Source of the DNA: Anticarsia gemmatalis
Lineage: Eukaryota > Arthropoda > Insecta > Lepidoptera > Erebidae
Length of the DNA: 64,000 nt
Assembly (NCBI RefSeq): GCF_050436995.1
Contig: NC_134746.1
Coordinates: 12,708,501 to 12,772,500 of the forward strand
Direction of reading: 5' to 3'
In this document: positions 21,120-33,848 of the stretch, piece by piece
Layout: every line of letters begins with the position of its first letter
How positions within the stretch are numbered: the stretch's first letter is position 1
Notes under the pieces: model-generated
Database searches by the model: none
What the model was told of the DNA's origin: nothing
What the model saw: only the letters and a program-made list of their open reading frames with translations
Program-made: the position numbers and the translations under genes

Positions 21120-21170
21120 ATGGGTCACTCTGGCTGCGGGCGGGTTCGAGTCCCGTGTCGGTACACTTTG
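21120..21170 (+). other. tRNA-like fragment with B box
   Basis: GGGTTCGAGTCCCG at about 21144-21157 is a good B box with a possible T-stem. Upstream TGGTGTAATGGGTCACTCTG has an A-box-like look. No full cloverleaf could be folded by eye, so it is more likely a SINE head than a functional tRNA gene. Confidence 0.35.
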
Positions 21171-21694
21171 ATTTATTTTTGGATAGATTATGTTTTGATT
21201 GGAGTATTATAGAGAGTAGGAATTAGAATCAAAATAGAGTAATACATAATTTATAGCTCGGAGTTAGCTCTTATTGCAATCTCGCCTTGTAAGGTCTTTC
21301 CTGATTTTCTGACAAATATTTTTTGACCCGTGTTCCTACCGTACTCGTATGAGTGTATCTAAATGTGCCAACATATTGCTACTTAACCGAATTTTGGGTT
21401 ACAATTGGGAACATTCAGTCCTTATTAGAATATTCCACAGCACTTTGCTTGATTGAGTGATTAGTATACTGATACTCTATTTTCTGTCGGGAATCGAACC
21501 TCGGGAGCTTGCGGCCTTTTCTTCACAGGACGTGTAAAAATTTGTATAGCTAATTCATTCCATTACAAAATATTATATCAAAGCAAAGAAATCCCTTCTT
21601 AAAATCCTTCCACCGTCGCAACCATATCTTCCTTTCATCAAATTTCCCACAGCTATGTATTATAACCACATATAAAACAAGTAAGGTACTTAGC

Positions 21695-21780
21695 ACTTAC
21701 ATCGTTCCCACGGTGCGCGACTGTACGCGTTATGACGTCATTATGATCGCGACTGTACCTGCGCACGCGCATGTACGAAG
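21695..21780. promoter_or_regulatory. CpG-rich patch with a perfect CRE
   Basis: It contains TGACGTCA (CREB/ATF palindrome) near 21733-21740, and GCGACTGTAC twice with GCGCACGCGCATG. The patch stands out from AT-rich DNA. No exon was recognised nearby, so function is speculative. Confidence 0.2.
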
Positions 21781-21882
21781 ATTTGAGTATGATAGTGGTG
21801 TTATAGATTAAATGTTATGTTTTAGAGTAAGATTTTTATAGTGGAAGATATTTAAGCAATATGTGAAAGGCAAAGTTCCTAA

Positions 21883-21955
21883 CCCGCACTTGACCAGCAT
21901 AATGAACATCCAGATTCTCTCATTTTGGAAGGAACCCCTTATCTAGCAGACGGGC
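21883..21955 (+). repeat. SINE 3' fragment
   Basis: AACCCGCACTTGACCAGCAT, then TTTTGGAAGGAACCCCTTAT and CTAGCAGACGGG, follows the order of the body of the SINE at 36366-36696 with many changes. Confidence 0.5.
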
Positions 21956-22657
21956 CTAAAGTTCCCTTTCGGATAATTTATGTAATTTTTTAGGTAAAAG
22001 TATCCTATGAGTTGCAGACCAGCTATGTTGTTCTTATAAAACTCAGCTTTTTTTTAACGCCACGCTCATCAAAAGCTACTACTCGTTTGGACATTCAGAC
22101 CCCTCTATCATTCAGCAGTTCTGACTTTTCCAGGATCGTTTCCACTCCATCCCGCATCTACCATAAAAGTTAAAAAAATATTTTTCAGCTCCATAGTACT
22201 AGAAACATACACAAATATATAACATCACATCTGTAAGATACACCTGTAGACAATAAAAAATATTTCTAGAACATATCTCAAAATTAAAACCTGCCTATCC
22301 ATTCTTCCTACATCATAATGTCACGTCTAGTTTGAAACGCGAACTATTTGTCATCACTAATTACTACACGAGATTATAACCACCATTCACAACCATTATA
22401 CAAAGTAATTAAATTAAACTACGCACAAATGTGAAGTTTAAAACGTGATTGAACTTAATGGAAAGTTAAATGGGGTTAATCTTTGTGGAAGTTTTTGTGC
22501 AGTTTCTTTAAAGTGGTAAGTAAGTGTGATTATAGCTATAGATTGCTAAATGCTGTTCCTGCTATGTTAGGATACTGACAGATAATGTGGTGGAAATGGA
22601 ATTACCTAAATAAATAGCTAAATTATCTATCAAACTATTGTTAATTAATTAATTATT

Positions 22658-22899
22658 TAATTATTATAAAGCTGAAGTTTGTTTATTTGTTTGTTTGTTT
22701 GAACGCGCTAATCTCAGGAACTACTGATCCGATTTGAAAAAAATCTTTCAGTGCTCATTTTTTGAGGAAGGCTATAGGCTATATATCATCACGCTACGAC
22801 CAATAGGAGCGAGTAGCAACGAAAAATGTTACAAAAACGGGGAAAAATTTCACCCGTTCTCTCCTATGTGTCGCAAGCGAAGTTGCGCGGGTCAGCTAG
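22658..22899 (+). mobile_element. Lep1-type Helitron with intact 3' end
   Basis: It includes TTATTATAAAGCTGAAG near the 5' side, GAACGCGCTAATCTCAGGAA and ACAAAAACGGGGAAAA. The 3' end has the hairpin CGCAA-GCGAAG-TTGCG, then CGGGTCAG and CTAG at 22896-22899. This is the diagnostic Helitron terminus. Non-autonomous. Confidence 0.88.
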
Positions 22900-25800
22900 T
22901 CACAGATATTTTGAGATCAAACTGATCTCAAAATATTTTTTAATTTTGCAGTGAAAATAACGACACATGATGTTTTTTTTTCCAAATATAAAATTCACAC
23001 ATTCACGTCGTGGTCGCTCAAAATAAGTTGTGATGAAAATAATAATTTAATATAAAATAAAAATACGACAGCGCTATCTCTGCGGTACTATAAGAACTAG
23101 TAGTGGCGGCATATGAACGCTGTCAACTTCGTCGACCCTAGAAGTCTTAGTAGAGTAACTAATAAAACATAGATGGCGTTGTAATAAATTTACATATTTC
23201 GAAACAAATATCACAATACTGAAAAATTTACGTCTAAAATGTTTTTTTTTTGTTATGCGGTAGTTAAATTATTATTGATTTTGTTAATTTACAACAATAC
23301 TTTTAAAATAAAAACGTTTCGCTCTGCGTCACATAGATGGCGTGACGGACGGATGAGTTCCCTATTTTCAACTTTTCCTTTATTTATACGTAATACTCTT
23401 GTTGTAGACATATAGTGACTATAGTAATTCTAATTTTATTTTAGTTAATCATAAAATTCATTGTCACTCCATTTAAAAAATCTAAAAGAATACAATATTC
23501 AATGCATCAATTTTTCCCTAAAAAACGGACCAATCATCACCACATAATATTATTCATAAAACATAAAATATTATGTCCATAGAGATCCCGGTGAATAATT
23601 GAACCGCGATGACTTAACAGTCATGAACTATCAAACCGTGACGAAGCATCCAAACTGGTTCAGCCGTTCAGTCTGTTTAGAAGTGCACTTCAATTGTAAT
23701 ACCATTAACAAGACATTAATGACGTGTTTTATACAACAATGTAAAACATGGAGGGAATTTGATATTATTATTTTAAAATGGAAAGATGATAATGAGATAT
23801 TTTTATGACAGCTAGGTATTATCGTAGATACAGCATGCATTCATACAGAAAAATATGTATAACACACAGACAATAATTACTAATTATTAAATATCACAGC
23901 TTTTTTATAGGTGTTGGCTAGGTGAATGAAATAAACCCTAATTTCGCCATTAAGAATGTTAGTTCTGTGTAATAGGTTACACTCAAGCGACAAAAATTAT
24001 CAAAAGTATATCACGAACTGAAAATAGCTGTATGTGCACAATCAACAAATACACTTATTTGGAAATACTTACTTGCTATTTTCTCCATAAAATCTTTCGC
24101 ACTATGTAACCTCTGCAAAAAATGATTTCGTTCCAACTAGATTTTTTCTATGCAAGTATTATTTACTATATACCTACTAAAAGTTAAGAAACAACTCGTA
24201 AACTGTACTCGTAGTTACTGTTTCCTCAAAGAGACTTATACCGACTTCCCTACGTATGTCACATCTAATTACTATTTATTTCATACACAATTCAATCCCA
24301 CTCATCACTGCGAAAATATTTGCGCAGCGTTTGACTTAAATACAGATTAGTTTTAATCCTGACGTATCAATAACATCCCTTATTCTAATCTTTGTTTATT
24401 AGTTGCATCACAATAGCTATTTAACATAATAGATAACGATGTACAGGGTGGTGCTTAATACGTGGCTACGCATATAGGGTGATTATTTTTTGGGGACAAT
24501 GGGTTACGTCATTGGGTTATTTTTAGGGGCCCGTGAGTTTTGGGTGTATTTTTATGGACGCGTAATAATTTTAGGGGATGTAGTAGCGTAACCTACTTAT
24601 TAAAATAAAGGTTTTTATGATTTCTATTTGGGTACTGAAAATTGTATGATGTATAACATAAACATTAATGAAAAGACACATGGTCGAACATAGAATCGCC
24701 TTCTTAATCAAATGTTGTGGTTCTACCAATTAGGGAATTTTTACTTAATACTCCTTTTCAGAACACATAATTTCAGCACTTTATTGCCTATAGCTTTAGG
24801 CAGTAAAACCGTAGGTTCTGATAGAAAAAAATAATAAGAAATGCTGTACAAAATACGTAAAATCATCGCTTTTATTTACAAAGCGGTTTACAGAGACCAA
24901 GAAACGATTCTTACAAACTTCCCATGTCTTATTCACATCCATTCAGGCCAGAATAGCCAAAATTAGTATGCAAGAAAAACATTTAAAAGATCTCTCCAAG
25001 TTTAACATTACACCTGAACAAAGCCGGATTAGTCCATATTTAATTGTATATTAATTGTCAAGATCAAGCCTTACTAATTATACAGGTAAATTAACAGTTA
25101 GGCAGTCTGATCTTCTAATTAAATAAGCCTAATATAATATTTAAAGTGAGTCTCGCGACGGGACAGTCGCTTAAATAATTAAAATAATCCTATTCCGAGA
25201 TGAATGTAAAGAGTTTTATGTTTATTTGAAAGAGGTAAAAGTGATATAACTGCAATGGTTTATTAAATAGTGACATTATCTTTGAATAAATGAAGCTATA
25301 TTCTATCAAGGAAAGTATATACTTAAAAGACCACGTGACTCGAAATTCTCTTTCTAGGTTGCTGAAGTCACAAGTCTCACAAACATACATAAAATCACAC
25401 CTTTTATACTATATGAGTAGGTAGAGACCAAAAAAAGCCTCTCACTACAATCCTTACAAACGTTTCCATACATTTTGTCCTGTAAAAAACTTTTTACCGT
25501 ACTCATTACTCATACATCCACACTCATATATGACAATGTATAATTCATACAAGATGAGGTAGGATGTTGCAGTTCTTAAATAAACTATAACTACTCGTAT
25601 AATATTTTCAGATAATACCCAAATAATGACCCATATTCTCATACCTTCATTTTCTTTCAAACTAAAAACTTAAAAAATGCAGGAATTTAATCCTTCAGCG
25701 GCCATATTTACAAACATACTAACCAAAAAACATACCTAAACGACATTGTCCGAATCCACACGACATTTTACTAATTGGCATAAAAGTTGGAAAAAAAATG

Positions 25801-27069
25801 CCGTGTTTTAAAAATACATCGTCCGTCGTTCATACATATCTCATGGTTCAATGAATATTTATTTATTCACGCATGCAATATTCTGGGGTAAGTAGAGTTC
25901 CGAGTTTTAATCTATGAATAATAGGGAGTAAAATAATGGAAGAGATTTGTTACTATTATCTATTTGGATGTAAAAAAACGGTACAAGTGAAGACTATAGT
26001 TCCATTGAACCTTTTGTTTGAGTAGTGAACAAATTTTGTTATGATTTATTTTTAGTAAAGTTGTGCTAAAAAACTATACGTTGGTAAAGGTGGTATCACA
26101 AGAGATTGATAAAGAATTCTATTCTCGACAGTCTTTGCAGCTACTGAATCGAATTAATTGTGTTGTCTTTTGCTACAAATTTTCAGATATGTCATATTCA
26201 TAGCCTGCAATGTTCGTCCGTTAGCAGAAAAATATTTCTTAGTCACTAAACTTCTTGAAAGAACATATTATATATTTAAATGATTAGCTGTCTCCAATTT
26301 TAATTAGTACTGTGTATTAAAAAGACTTGCTAAATGCCACGTAAGAATGACCTATGTTATTCAAATTTGTTGTTTGGTAATTAAATCACGTTGCATTATT
26401 CAACGTACAGTCAAAAACAAAACATATGCAAAACATTTGCGTTTCTAAAACATTTTACTTAATAAAGAATAGATGCAAACTACATCCATCTGCGTTTTAC
26501 AACAAAACGCTCGTTTATAATGACAATCACTCAATCAATACTATTTTGACCAACGAAATTATGCCGCCGGCATTTTATTCATTTACCAAATGACATAACA
26601 GAAATAAAGCATTATTTTCAAACTTTAGCCACCAATGTCGTTTAAAGCTGGACTTTACCATCGCTGCAGGCTACACAAAGTTGATGATCACGATGACCAC
26701 CTACCTAAGTACCTATTGTTAACCGGGATGATGATACGTATTGTTATAACACCCCTACGGATTATAGCTGCGGGCGAAAAATTCTATTGTCATTAGAAAT
26801 CCCCATAAAGTAGGTATTTAGGGGCAAAAATATTTTGTTTATTTTTTTTTGGCTGTCGCATAAGTATTTTGGTAAACTTTTGAAGTGAAAGGGTTGGTCT
26901 ACGTAAATATAAAGCTATTTTGAGTTGCCTAATTTTACTGGTTGCTAATAAGTTATCTTGTTGTCTATAAGAATATAAATATATTTATTTTATTAAATTA
27001 TCATTGTATCAATTATTAATTATTATTAATATTAAGTAAGACCTAATACTTGCTGTAGTAACCTAGATA
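22900..27069. other. Long AT-rich stretch without recognised genes
   Basis: No ORF is supportable. Two small blocks resemble common lepidopteran interspersed text: CATAGATGGCGTTG near 23170 and CACATAGATGGCGTGACGG near 23331. At 23935-23975 there is a faint match to the SINE at 42836-43060 (TTCGCCATTAAGAATGTTAG). Confidence 0.35.
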
Positions 27070-27246
27070 AGTACCAGTATCGCTCAAAATGAGGCTCTCA
27101 TTGAAAACCAGCGCTGCAATATCTTCGTGGTATTGCAGCATATAGCTGAATGAGGGCCTCATACGTGCACATATTGTTCTTTTTTTATTGTTTATATTTG
27201 TTTATTGCCAACAATAAAACTATTTTCATTTCATTTCATTTCATTT
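27070..27246 (+). repeat. 5'-truncated retroelement or SINE with an ATTTC tail
   Basis: The body contains GCGCTGCAATATC and GTATTGCAGCATATAGC, which pair as an imperfect hairpin (GCTGCAATA / TATTGCAGC). It ends with an AATAAAACTATT and a run of ATTTC units at about 27226-27246, the form of tail left by non-LTR machinery. Parent element unknown. Confidence 0.5.
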
Positions 27247-28450
27247 CTCAAACACACACTATTTTTTACCAAAATGGGCGGAATATGAGATATTCGTGAA
27301 AAAAAAAACTTTCTGGGTACAAGTGAGCACATAATAAACCAAATGTTTACTTCCATTAATAACATATGAACAGCATGTGTTCCCAGACAGTATTTTAAAA
27401 TGCAGATTTATTTGAAGGGGTTTTGGACGAAATGTCAGTGTTATTTAATTTAAATACTTAGCAAGACTGTACTGCTATAAACAGGAAACTAGTTTCAATA
27501 AAGCCGTTAATTAGGCTTTACTCTATGATATATGAAGCCTGTTCAAAGAACAATGAAACCAAAATCACCAATAATAATTGCAAAGTATGACACATTTTCA
27601 ATCCCCACATTCCAGAACCTTCTCACTATAACCAAGTACTAATATTACCATGATATTACGTTCAATAACATGAAATTACCTTAAACCCTCATTTAACGTC
27701 GCGTTATAGACGTGGGGTTGTCTCAAGGGTAGCCGTGGTCATAAGAATGTTGCATAGTGGGTGAACGCACTAATTGAAAAGCAAGGGTACTTAGATAAGT
27801 GAAGAGTGGATAGGGAGTAGATTGTAGAAATAGTTTATTTTTTTAAACATGTGGTTGTCAAAACTTTATGCTTTTGCAAATTGATTCAATAAAATACCGA
27901 AACGCTTGCGCTTTTTTTAAAGTGGTTTCAAATTGTTATTTTTTTATTATTATGCGTTAAAATAGGCACTATGACCTATCTTTAAACGTGTGTATATGTA
28001 GGACTTTTACAAGTAGAAAATAGTTTTTTGCTTTAGTTACCTACTAAATTTTTTCTTCGTCGAAATAGTCGGCAAAATTATGCCATAACGGCTTAATAAC
28101 TAACTATCTAAGAATTGTAAGTCGCAGTATTTCAAGACAAAAACTACTTTCACAGATATCCGAAGAAGATTTATTTATTTCACCAATATTTACAAACAAA
28201 TAACACAAATTCCTACACTCAAAAAGAAACAATTATTTAACTACACAACAAAAGACAGAATCAAATCTAATTTGAACACTCACAATTGTAATTTGTTTCT
28301 TATCCATGATTCGTTCATCCACGCTAGAGATCACACGTGCGTAGAGGAGGGTCCTGTAAGTAATTATTAATTGTCTTTGATACATCAAGATAACATACAA
28401 TACCCTTTAATTGCATTTTAGGGTATGCCACCATGTTAGAATGGCGTAAA
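27247..28450. other. No gene seen
   Basis: AT-rich, no recognised repeat or ORF. Confidence 0.3.
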
Positions 28451-28921
28451 GGGGGCTACACACAAAAGTCGCCGATTTGTCGATGAATGTCGGCGGCTTT
28501 TTGTTTCAAAGCGATCATTTCGCGACTGACGACATATCTATACCGTAGTATATGCTATATAAATAACATAAAGAGATGAGTTTGTTTCTTTATCTGAACA
28601 CGCTTATCTCAGGAATTACTCTTTCGAATAGTTGTTTTTTGGGTTGGATAGTCCATTTATTGCGGAAGGCGAATTAAAACATCAGGCTATGATTAATAGG
28701 AATGGAGAAACAATCACAAAATAGTGGAAAACCGATAAAAGTAATAGTTAATGTGTCGCTGAAATTACGTCAGCGCTATTTTTCTCTAAATCATTACTTT
28801 TGTAATAAAAAGCCGCCGACAATAAGCCGCCAACATTTGTTAGCAGGTCGGCTTATTTTGTTTATTAACTCCTTTAAAAATAAGCCCGAGGGACAGTCGT
28901 CGTCTTTGGTGTATAGAGTCC
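28451..28921. mobile_element. Possible diverged TIR element (Harbinger-like ends)
   Basis: The left end GGGCTACACACAAAAGTCGC and the reverse of the right end, GGACTCTATACACCAAAGAC, align with gaps. Both continue into CGA and TGTC. Inner text is also related (GTCGGCGGCTT / GCCGCCGACAATAAG). No clean target duplication is visible. A Helitron-like fragment lies inside at about 28565-28720. Confidence 0.35.
28565..28720 (+). mobile_element. Old Lep1-type Helitron fragment
   Basis: GAGTTTGTTTCTTTATCTGA, ACACGCTTATCTCAGGAATT and ATTTATTGCGGAAGGC follow the same order as the Helitrons at 22658 and 47742 but with heavy divergence. The 3' hairpin is not recognisable. Confidence 0.55.
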
Positions 28922-29832
28922 ATTATAAAGACAAATTGGTTTTAAAGGTCGCTTAAAACATGTGGCGCTTAAGTAGTTTTTTAAAGGGTTTCAAAGTAAT
29001 TATTGGTGTAATAGTGGTTTTAAGACAGTTAACTTTTACTATGTTATGCTAGAGTAAGTAAGGGGAAGGCGTTGAAGATTGGGAAGTTTTGAGGTTGGGT
29101 ATTGTTTTGTTCGTATAAGCTGTGGCAAAGGTGAAATGTATAATTCGATTTCGAGCTTGATTTTAATGCTGTCTTTATTGTTAAGCGGTTTGGGGAATTT
29201 TGTGTAAATGTAATTTTTATAGTTGAACTTGAATAAATGATATAAAATACATAAAATCTAGATACTTCAAGTGGCAGCTTAACGTTGGAAACAGTAAGTA
29301 GTATAAAAAAAGCAGATATATTAGTAGAATACGACATTTATACAGCACTGCTGAATACCGTATTCTAAAAAGCTATTGTGCATAGGTCACCTAGTATGAC
29401 TGCTTCCATAAAAGTACACTTTTAAACCAGGCGGTTTCGACAACCGGCTTAAATCATACAAATTCACAATAAAAAAAAAACCCTAATTTATATAAATTCA
29501 TGATGAAAAACAGCAATTTAAAAAGTGCACTGTTATTGAGACATTTTATACTTCCTTCGAGTCTTTTAATGGTGAGTGCAAGTGATTTTCTTTAAATTTA
29601 TGTCTTTCTACAGCAAACAATATTTTACGAGAAGTGTGGAGCTAATAACCGTACTTATTACCTTCCATATTTACACAATCACACAGCCATACAAACAGAC
29701 ATAGAAACATCGGTGACGAGTAAATCAAGCGGCAACAGAATATGTAGGAGCGAATCGACCGTGACGTGGGGTGGATCGCTGTGTGTGCAACTGAATATTA
29801 TTTATATTGTGTGTCCACTGTCCAGTAGCTCG

Positions 29833-29990
29833 ATTTTCTACTACTATCGACTACCGACAACCGGCCTGTCATCGAGAAATTTTGTATGAAAATCTGATCA
29901 GCGACTCTGACGACGCGTCGCAGGAAATATTTTGGCAGTACATTGTAAATGTCAAAATTTCGATACTCGACAGTATCGACTGTACAGAAT
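29833..29990. mobile_element. MITE family C copy
   Basis: ATTTTCTACTACTATCGACT, ACCGACAACCGG and ATCGAGAAATTTTG on the left match, reversed, the right end of the copy at 57835-57994. The right side has GATACTCGACAG and ends TACAGAAT. The middle has TTTTGGCAGTACATT. Confidence 0.7.
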
Positions 29991-30048
29991 CGTGCTACAG
30001 TTGTATGACTAGGCGAGGTTATAGTCTTGACAGGATTCCTGTAGTTAA

Positions 30049-30120
30049 ACGATTTTCCACACGATACGACGAGTATAGACAGTTTGACATTCGAAATATG
30101 TTAAAAATAGTTCTTAGGAA
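30049..30120. mobile_element. MITE family C fragment
   Basis: GACGAGTATAGACAGTTTGA, then CATTCGAAATATGTT and AAAAATAGTTCTTAG resembles the left half of family C, just downstream of the copy at 29833-29990. Confidence 0.45.
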
Positions 30121-30939
30121 CGTTGATCAGATTCTTTACTAAATAATAAATAGTAATAACTATTGTATTTTTAAATATTTAACCCAATAAAGCGGGAAAT
30201 TAATCCTTGTTTTAGTTACAAATGAACTCATTGGCATAAAGCAGTTTTTGCGATTGCGTTGGCACAGTTTTGTGTAGAAAATGACTTTCTTTATAGATTT
30301 ACTAGGACGCAAAACATAACTTCAACTTTATTTGCAACAATAATTATAGAGGTAGGTCATATCATTCAAACTTATTAAAAAATATTAAAGTTTTCAAAAC
30401 CAATCAATTACCATATACAACTAATAAAAACCACGTCCATTAAACTATAATTTACTCCTAATATGCTTTACTAAAAGCCTCCACAGTTGAGGGGGTGTGC
30501 ATCGTAACGCGACTCTTGCACAACCCTTTACCTGAATAACAACTAATATGTACATCTGTTCGGCTTGCAAGTGAATTTGAACGATATTGTAAAATAGGCC
30601 AATTTTGTTGACGATCGGTAGGTTCGCTTTTTACACTAAGCCATTGGTGTTTTGTGAGTCTTAAATAAGGCTTTCGAAAGTCTGGACTTCAAGTAGACAC
30701 GTTGTTTATGAGCGATTAAGAGATTTTAAAAACGGGCTTGTTTCTGTTGATGCAAATTTTTTATTTGCATTTCTGATAAAAAAATATTATAGTGTTGTGT
30801 TTGAAGAGTTACTGCCTCTACAACTGCCTGATCTACTTTATTTTTATTTACGAAATCTGCGACTAGTTTTATGGCGACTAAACACGACACAGAACTTGAG
30901 CCCTAGAACTCCCAGACAATTATCTATCATTGCGCCGGA

Positions 30940-31085
30940 AGATTGTGGGTTCGATTCCCACTCGGAACAATTATTTTCGCGATCCACAAATAATTGTTTC
31001 GCGTCTGGTTGTATTTTGTGTCCGCTGTGTATGTTTGTAAAAGTCCCCGCGACACAAGAGAAACTCTTAGTGTGGTAGTTGACTT
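30940..31085 (+). repeat. tRNA-like SINE, uninterrupted copy
   Basis: It holds GTGGGTTCGATTCCCAC (B box in a T-stem/loop-like hairpin), GATCCACAAATAATTG, GTGTCCGCTGTGTATG and GACACAAGAGAAACTCTTAG. It is the reference for the split copy at 19630-19955. The 5' boundary is unclear. Confidence 0.6.
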
Positions 31086-32467
31086 TTCTAAAAAAAAAAC
31101 CGGTACTCCACTTATGACCACCTACTTGCATACTAGACTATTTCATTAGTCTATCTAAGAATCGAACCTACCACTCAATTCTCATATGAAACCAATATCG
31201 TTAGTAGTCAATGTTTGGTGTTAGTAACACGACTCCGGCGCACGCGGCCGCCGCGCATGCGACCCCTAACTGAATATCAAATTAGCCGGTACGCCACATA
31301 CATCTGTTCTCAACCAGTACTAGTGGCGACAAAACGCTTGAAATTTGATGAAAAAGTGGTTCAAGTGCCATTTATTCCTGTAAACCTCATAGAGAGAGAG
31401 TCGAGTAGAATATCAAGTTTAGTTTATTTTTTTAAAGTAAGAGTATGTTTACGAATTAGCTTTTTGCCAAAAGATATAGGTTTAAAAATCCATAAGTTTT
31501 TTCAAAGTACCGGGCGCCAGTTAGAAATGATTTTCAATTATAAAAATATTGTTTAAGATTTACACAAAAATGGTACTGAATTTTGCTGAACGTATACCAA
31601 GTTTTCTTAAAAAGGCAGTTGAATAACTGGATAATCAACTTTTTTAAACCCCAAAAACAAAATAACACTGTCAGAAAACTTCATTAAAAAATCAACCCTT
31701 TACAACAAAACTTTTGCCACCGACTGTACTTAACCCTGAACAGCTAAGCAAGTATTTTGATCCCACTTAAGATACTAAATATTTGCATACAAAATTATCG
31801 TTCCGTCTGTCCGTCTGTCCCTCGCTAGCTACGGACGTAACGTACCGTATTTCATAAAATATGGGAAACGCTTCATTGATTTTTATGTGCTGTTCTGGGG
31901 TATTTTATTAGGAGTTAAAAGGTTATTGATAGCATACGAATGGCTAATCAATAAACGATTCGCGCATATGTTTCGGATAGCTGTCTGAAAACTTTAGGGT
32001 GTATTATTTTTTATAATATTTATTTTAAGATTGTGGAAAATGCTTTACCAATATTAATATCTTAAGCATACAACAGTCAGTACGATTTTATATTGATGTT
32101 ATTGACATTGATACCTTATAATTGTTTAGATATTTATAGTTGATAGAGAAGAGTGCAAAAGTATGCAATACAAATGTCATTCAGTAGCGCTCTATTAAAC
32201 AATCTAATGCCCTCTATTTGCAGTTGACTTCAAGTAGAAATATTTTTTAGGAGATATCATCACAAACTACTAGAAACATAGTAATTACGTATCTTATTAA
32301 AAAGCTTAAATCTACGTTAATTTTCCCGGCTATAAAATGCAACCAGTGGAAAAAATATTACCGTTTTTCGGAGGTCAAACCCTCTCACATTATTCAAATC
32401 ATAATTCTACCTCCATCTATTATTATAGTCCGCAAAAAAATTGCCAATTATAACCTACAAACCCTAA
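31086..32467. other. No gene seen; small GC-rich patch
   Basis: At 31232-31262 a GC-rich patch (CGCACGCGGCCGCCGCGCAT) stands out. The open frame running through it to 31556 lacks a recognisable domain or a good ATG. The rest is AT-rich. Confidence 0.3.
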
Positions 32468-32959
32468 AGCCTCGTATCCACTAGGCAACATTTGGCGCGC
32501 GACACGTGAATCTCAACATGTACGGCAACGCTGCACAACAGCGCGCGACGTTGCCAGCTACCGCGCAACGTGACGCGCGGCTTGTTGTTTGTTTAAAGTG
32601 CATCGTTAGTTGAGCATCAATTGTTGTCGAGTGGAGACGTGACGCACAACAATGTCCGTAGTGTGGTGTAACGAACGAGTGCTCAAATTAATCGAACTGT
32701 ACCAAAACTATGAATGTTTATGGGATACCCACCCACGTGGTTAACCACCAACGTGGTTTTCTTCTTTTTGATTTCGATAAAATTATAACCACTGCCGCTG
32801 AAATCAACACAAGTTCCTCTGGCGACATGTTGTCGACGACTGAAGAATGTGTGGACAGACAACGTTGTTAAACAAATGTTCCGCGTCAACATTCAACAAG
32901 TTGCGAAACATGTTGAGCAACATGTCGCGCGTCAAATGTTGCCTAGTGGATACGAGGCT
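32468..32959 (+). mobile_element. Non-autonomous PIF/Harbinger-like element
   Basis: The left end AGCCTCGTATCCACTAGGCA and the right end TGCCTAGTGGATACGAGGCT are perfect inverted repeats. They extend inward with few changes for about 40 bp (ACATTTGGCGCGCGACA / TGTCGCGCGTCAAATGT). TAA flanks both sides (32465-32467, 32960-32962), matching the 3-bp target duplication of PIF/Harbinger. It is 492 bp long. It carries the start of a MADF-type ORF at 32652, which fits the DNA-binding accessory protein of this superfamily. No DDE transposase. Confidence 0.75.
32652..32744 (+). pseudogene. MADF-domain start, truncated
   Basis: An ATG opens 30 codons, MSVVWCNERVLKLIELYQNY then ECLWDTHPRG, followed by TAA. 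The pattern of a helix with LIELY and then ECLW is the beginning of the MADF (Myb/SANT-like) fold, which binds DNA. In PIF/Harbinger elements such a protein accompanies the transposase. The rest of the domain is gone, so it is probably non-functional and left over from an internal deletion of a larger parent. A host MADF gene exon is less likely, as it lies wholly between the TIRs. Confidence 0.6.
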
Positions 32960-32962
32960 TAA

Positions 32963-33750
32963 AATACAAAATAACTTGTACAAAAACCATTGTTATTTCA
33001 ATATAACGATTAACCCTTGAGACCACAAAGCACTGACCGTAATTACTTGCACAAACTCGAACCCGGACCATTGTGGTCGGCATGCACATATCATTATTTT
33101 AACAAAATAATTAGCTCACACTTAATATTTAAATGGTCAACGGTGTAACAATTGTGTATTGTAATAATTTATAACTTGGACAATGGAGCGCGTGCCTAAA
33201 AAATATGAGATTGGGATAAAAGTGGGCTGGGAGCGTTTGAGGGTTGTGCATCTGCTTGTACAGTCGGTCACTCAATGTGATTATGAAAATCTCGTAGTTT
33301 ATTAGCGAAATAAACATAAATATTGGACATAAAGGCTCGCTCGCATTTGAATCGTATTTTAATGTAAATTGGTTCGGTGCAGTTCTGGTTAAAGTTCAAT
33401 TTAATCCCTTTATTGAGCGTTGAGTTATTGGAAATTTTGACTACTAATTATTTCGGGACTGTCGTAGAATGGCGCATTTGTTTAATTTTATCTGGTTTCT
33501 TCCTAATTCTATAGAAAAAAAAGCGTTGTTTTATATATGTATGTAATTGTTACCTTATAAGCAGAAAATGTTTTGAAACACAGCATTACACGAACTAAGG
33601 GCTGAAGTAAAAAAAATAACAATACAATGCAATTAACAGTAATACTACAGGTATTGTTTAAAGTTTGAAAATCTTAAACTAGACCTTTCTTCTTTTAGTT
33701 TTTTCATAACTGTACTATCCGAATTAGCAACACTACCTTTTTGTATAATT
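32963..33750. other. No gene seen
   Basis: AT-rich, no recognised features. Confidence 0.3.
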
Positions 33751-33848
33751 AATAATAAATTTAACCCATTAACATCCCACTGCTGGACAAGGGTCTCCTC
33801 CCGTAATAAGGGAGAAGTTAGGCCTTGAGTCCACCACGCTGGCCAAAT
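33751..33848 (-). repeat. SINE 3'-end fragment
   Basis: AATAAATTTAACCCATTAAC then CCCACTGCTGGACAAGGGTC and TCCACCACGCTGGCCAA matches the 3' end of the SINE at 36366-36696 closely. The head is missing, a typical 5' truncation. Confidence 0.85.

Noticed and set aside
21120..21170. A tRNA gene
   Set aside because: Only the B-box arm is convincing; no full cloverleaf was found.
31215..31556. A 113-codon frame through a GC-rich patch
   Set aside because: There is no convincing ATG and no domain; most of it is AT-rich chance sequence.
31795..31850. GTCCGTCTGTCCGTCTGTCC as another copy of the repeat at 12391
   Set aside because: Only the short GTCCGTCTGT run matches; the flanks do not follow the repeat.
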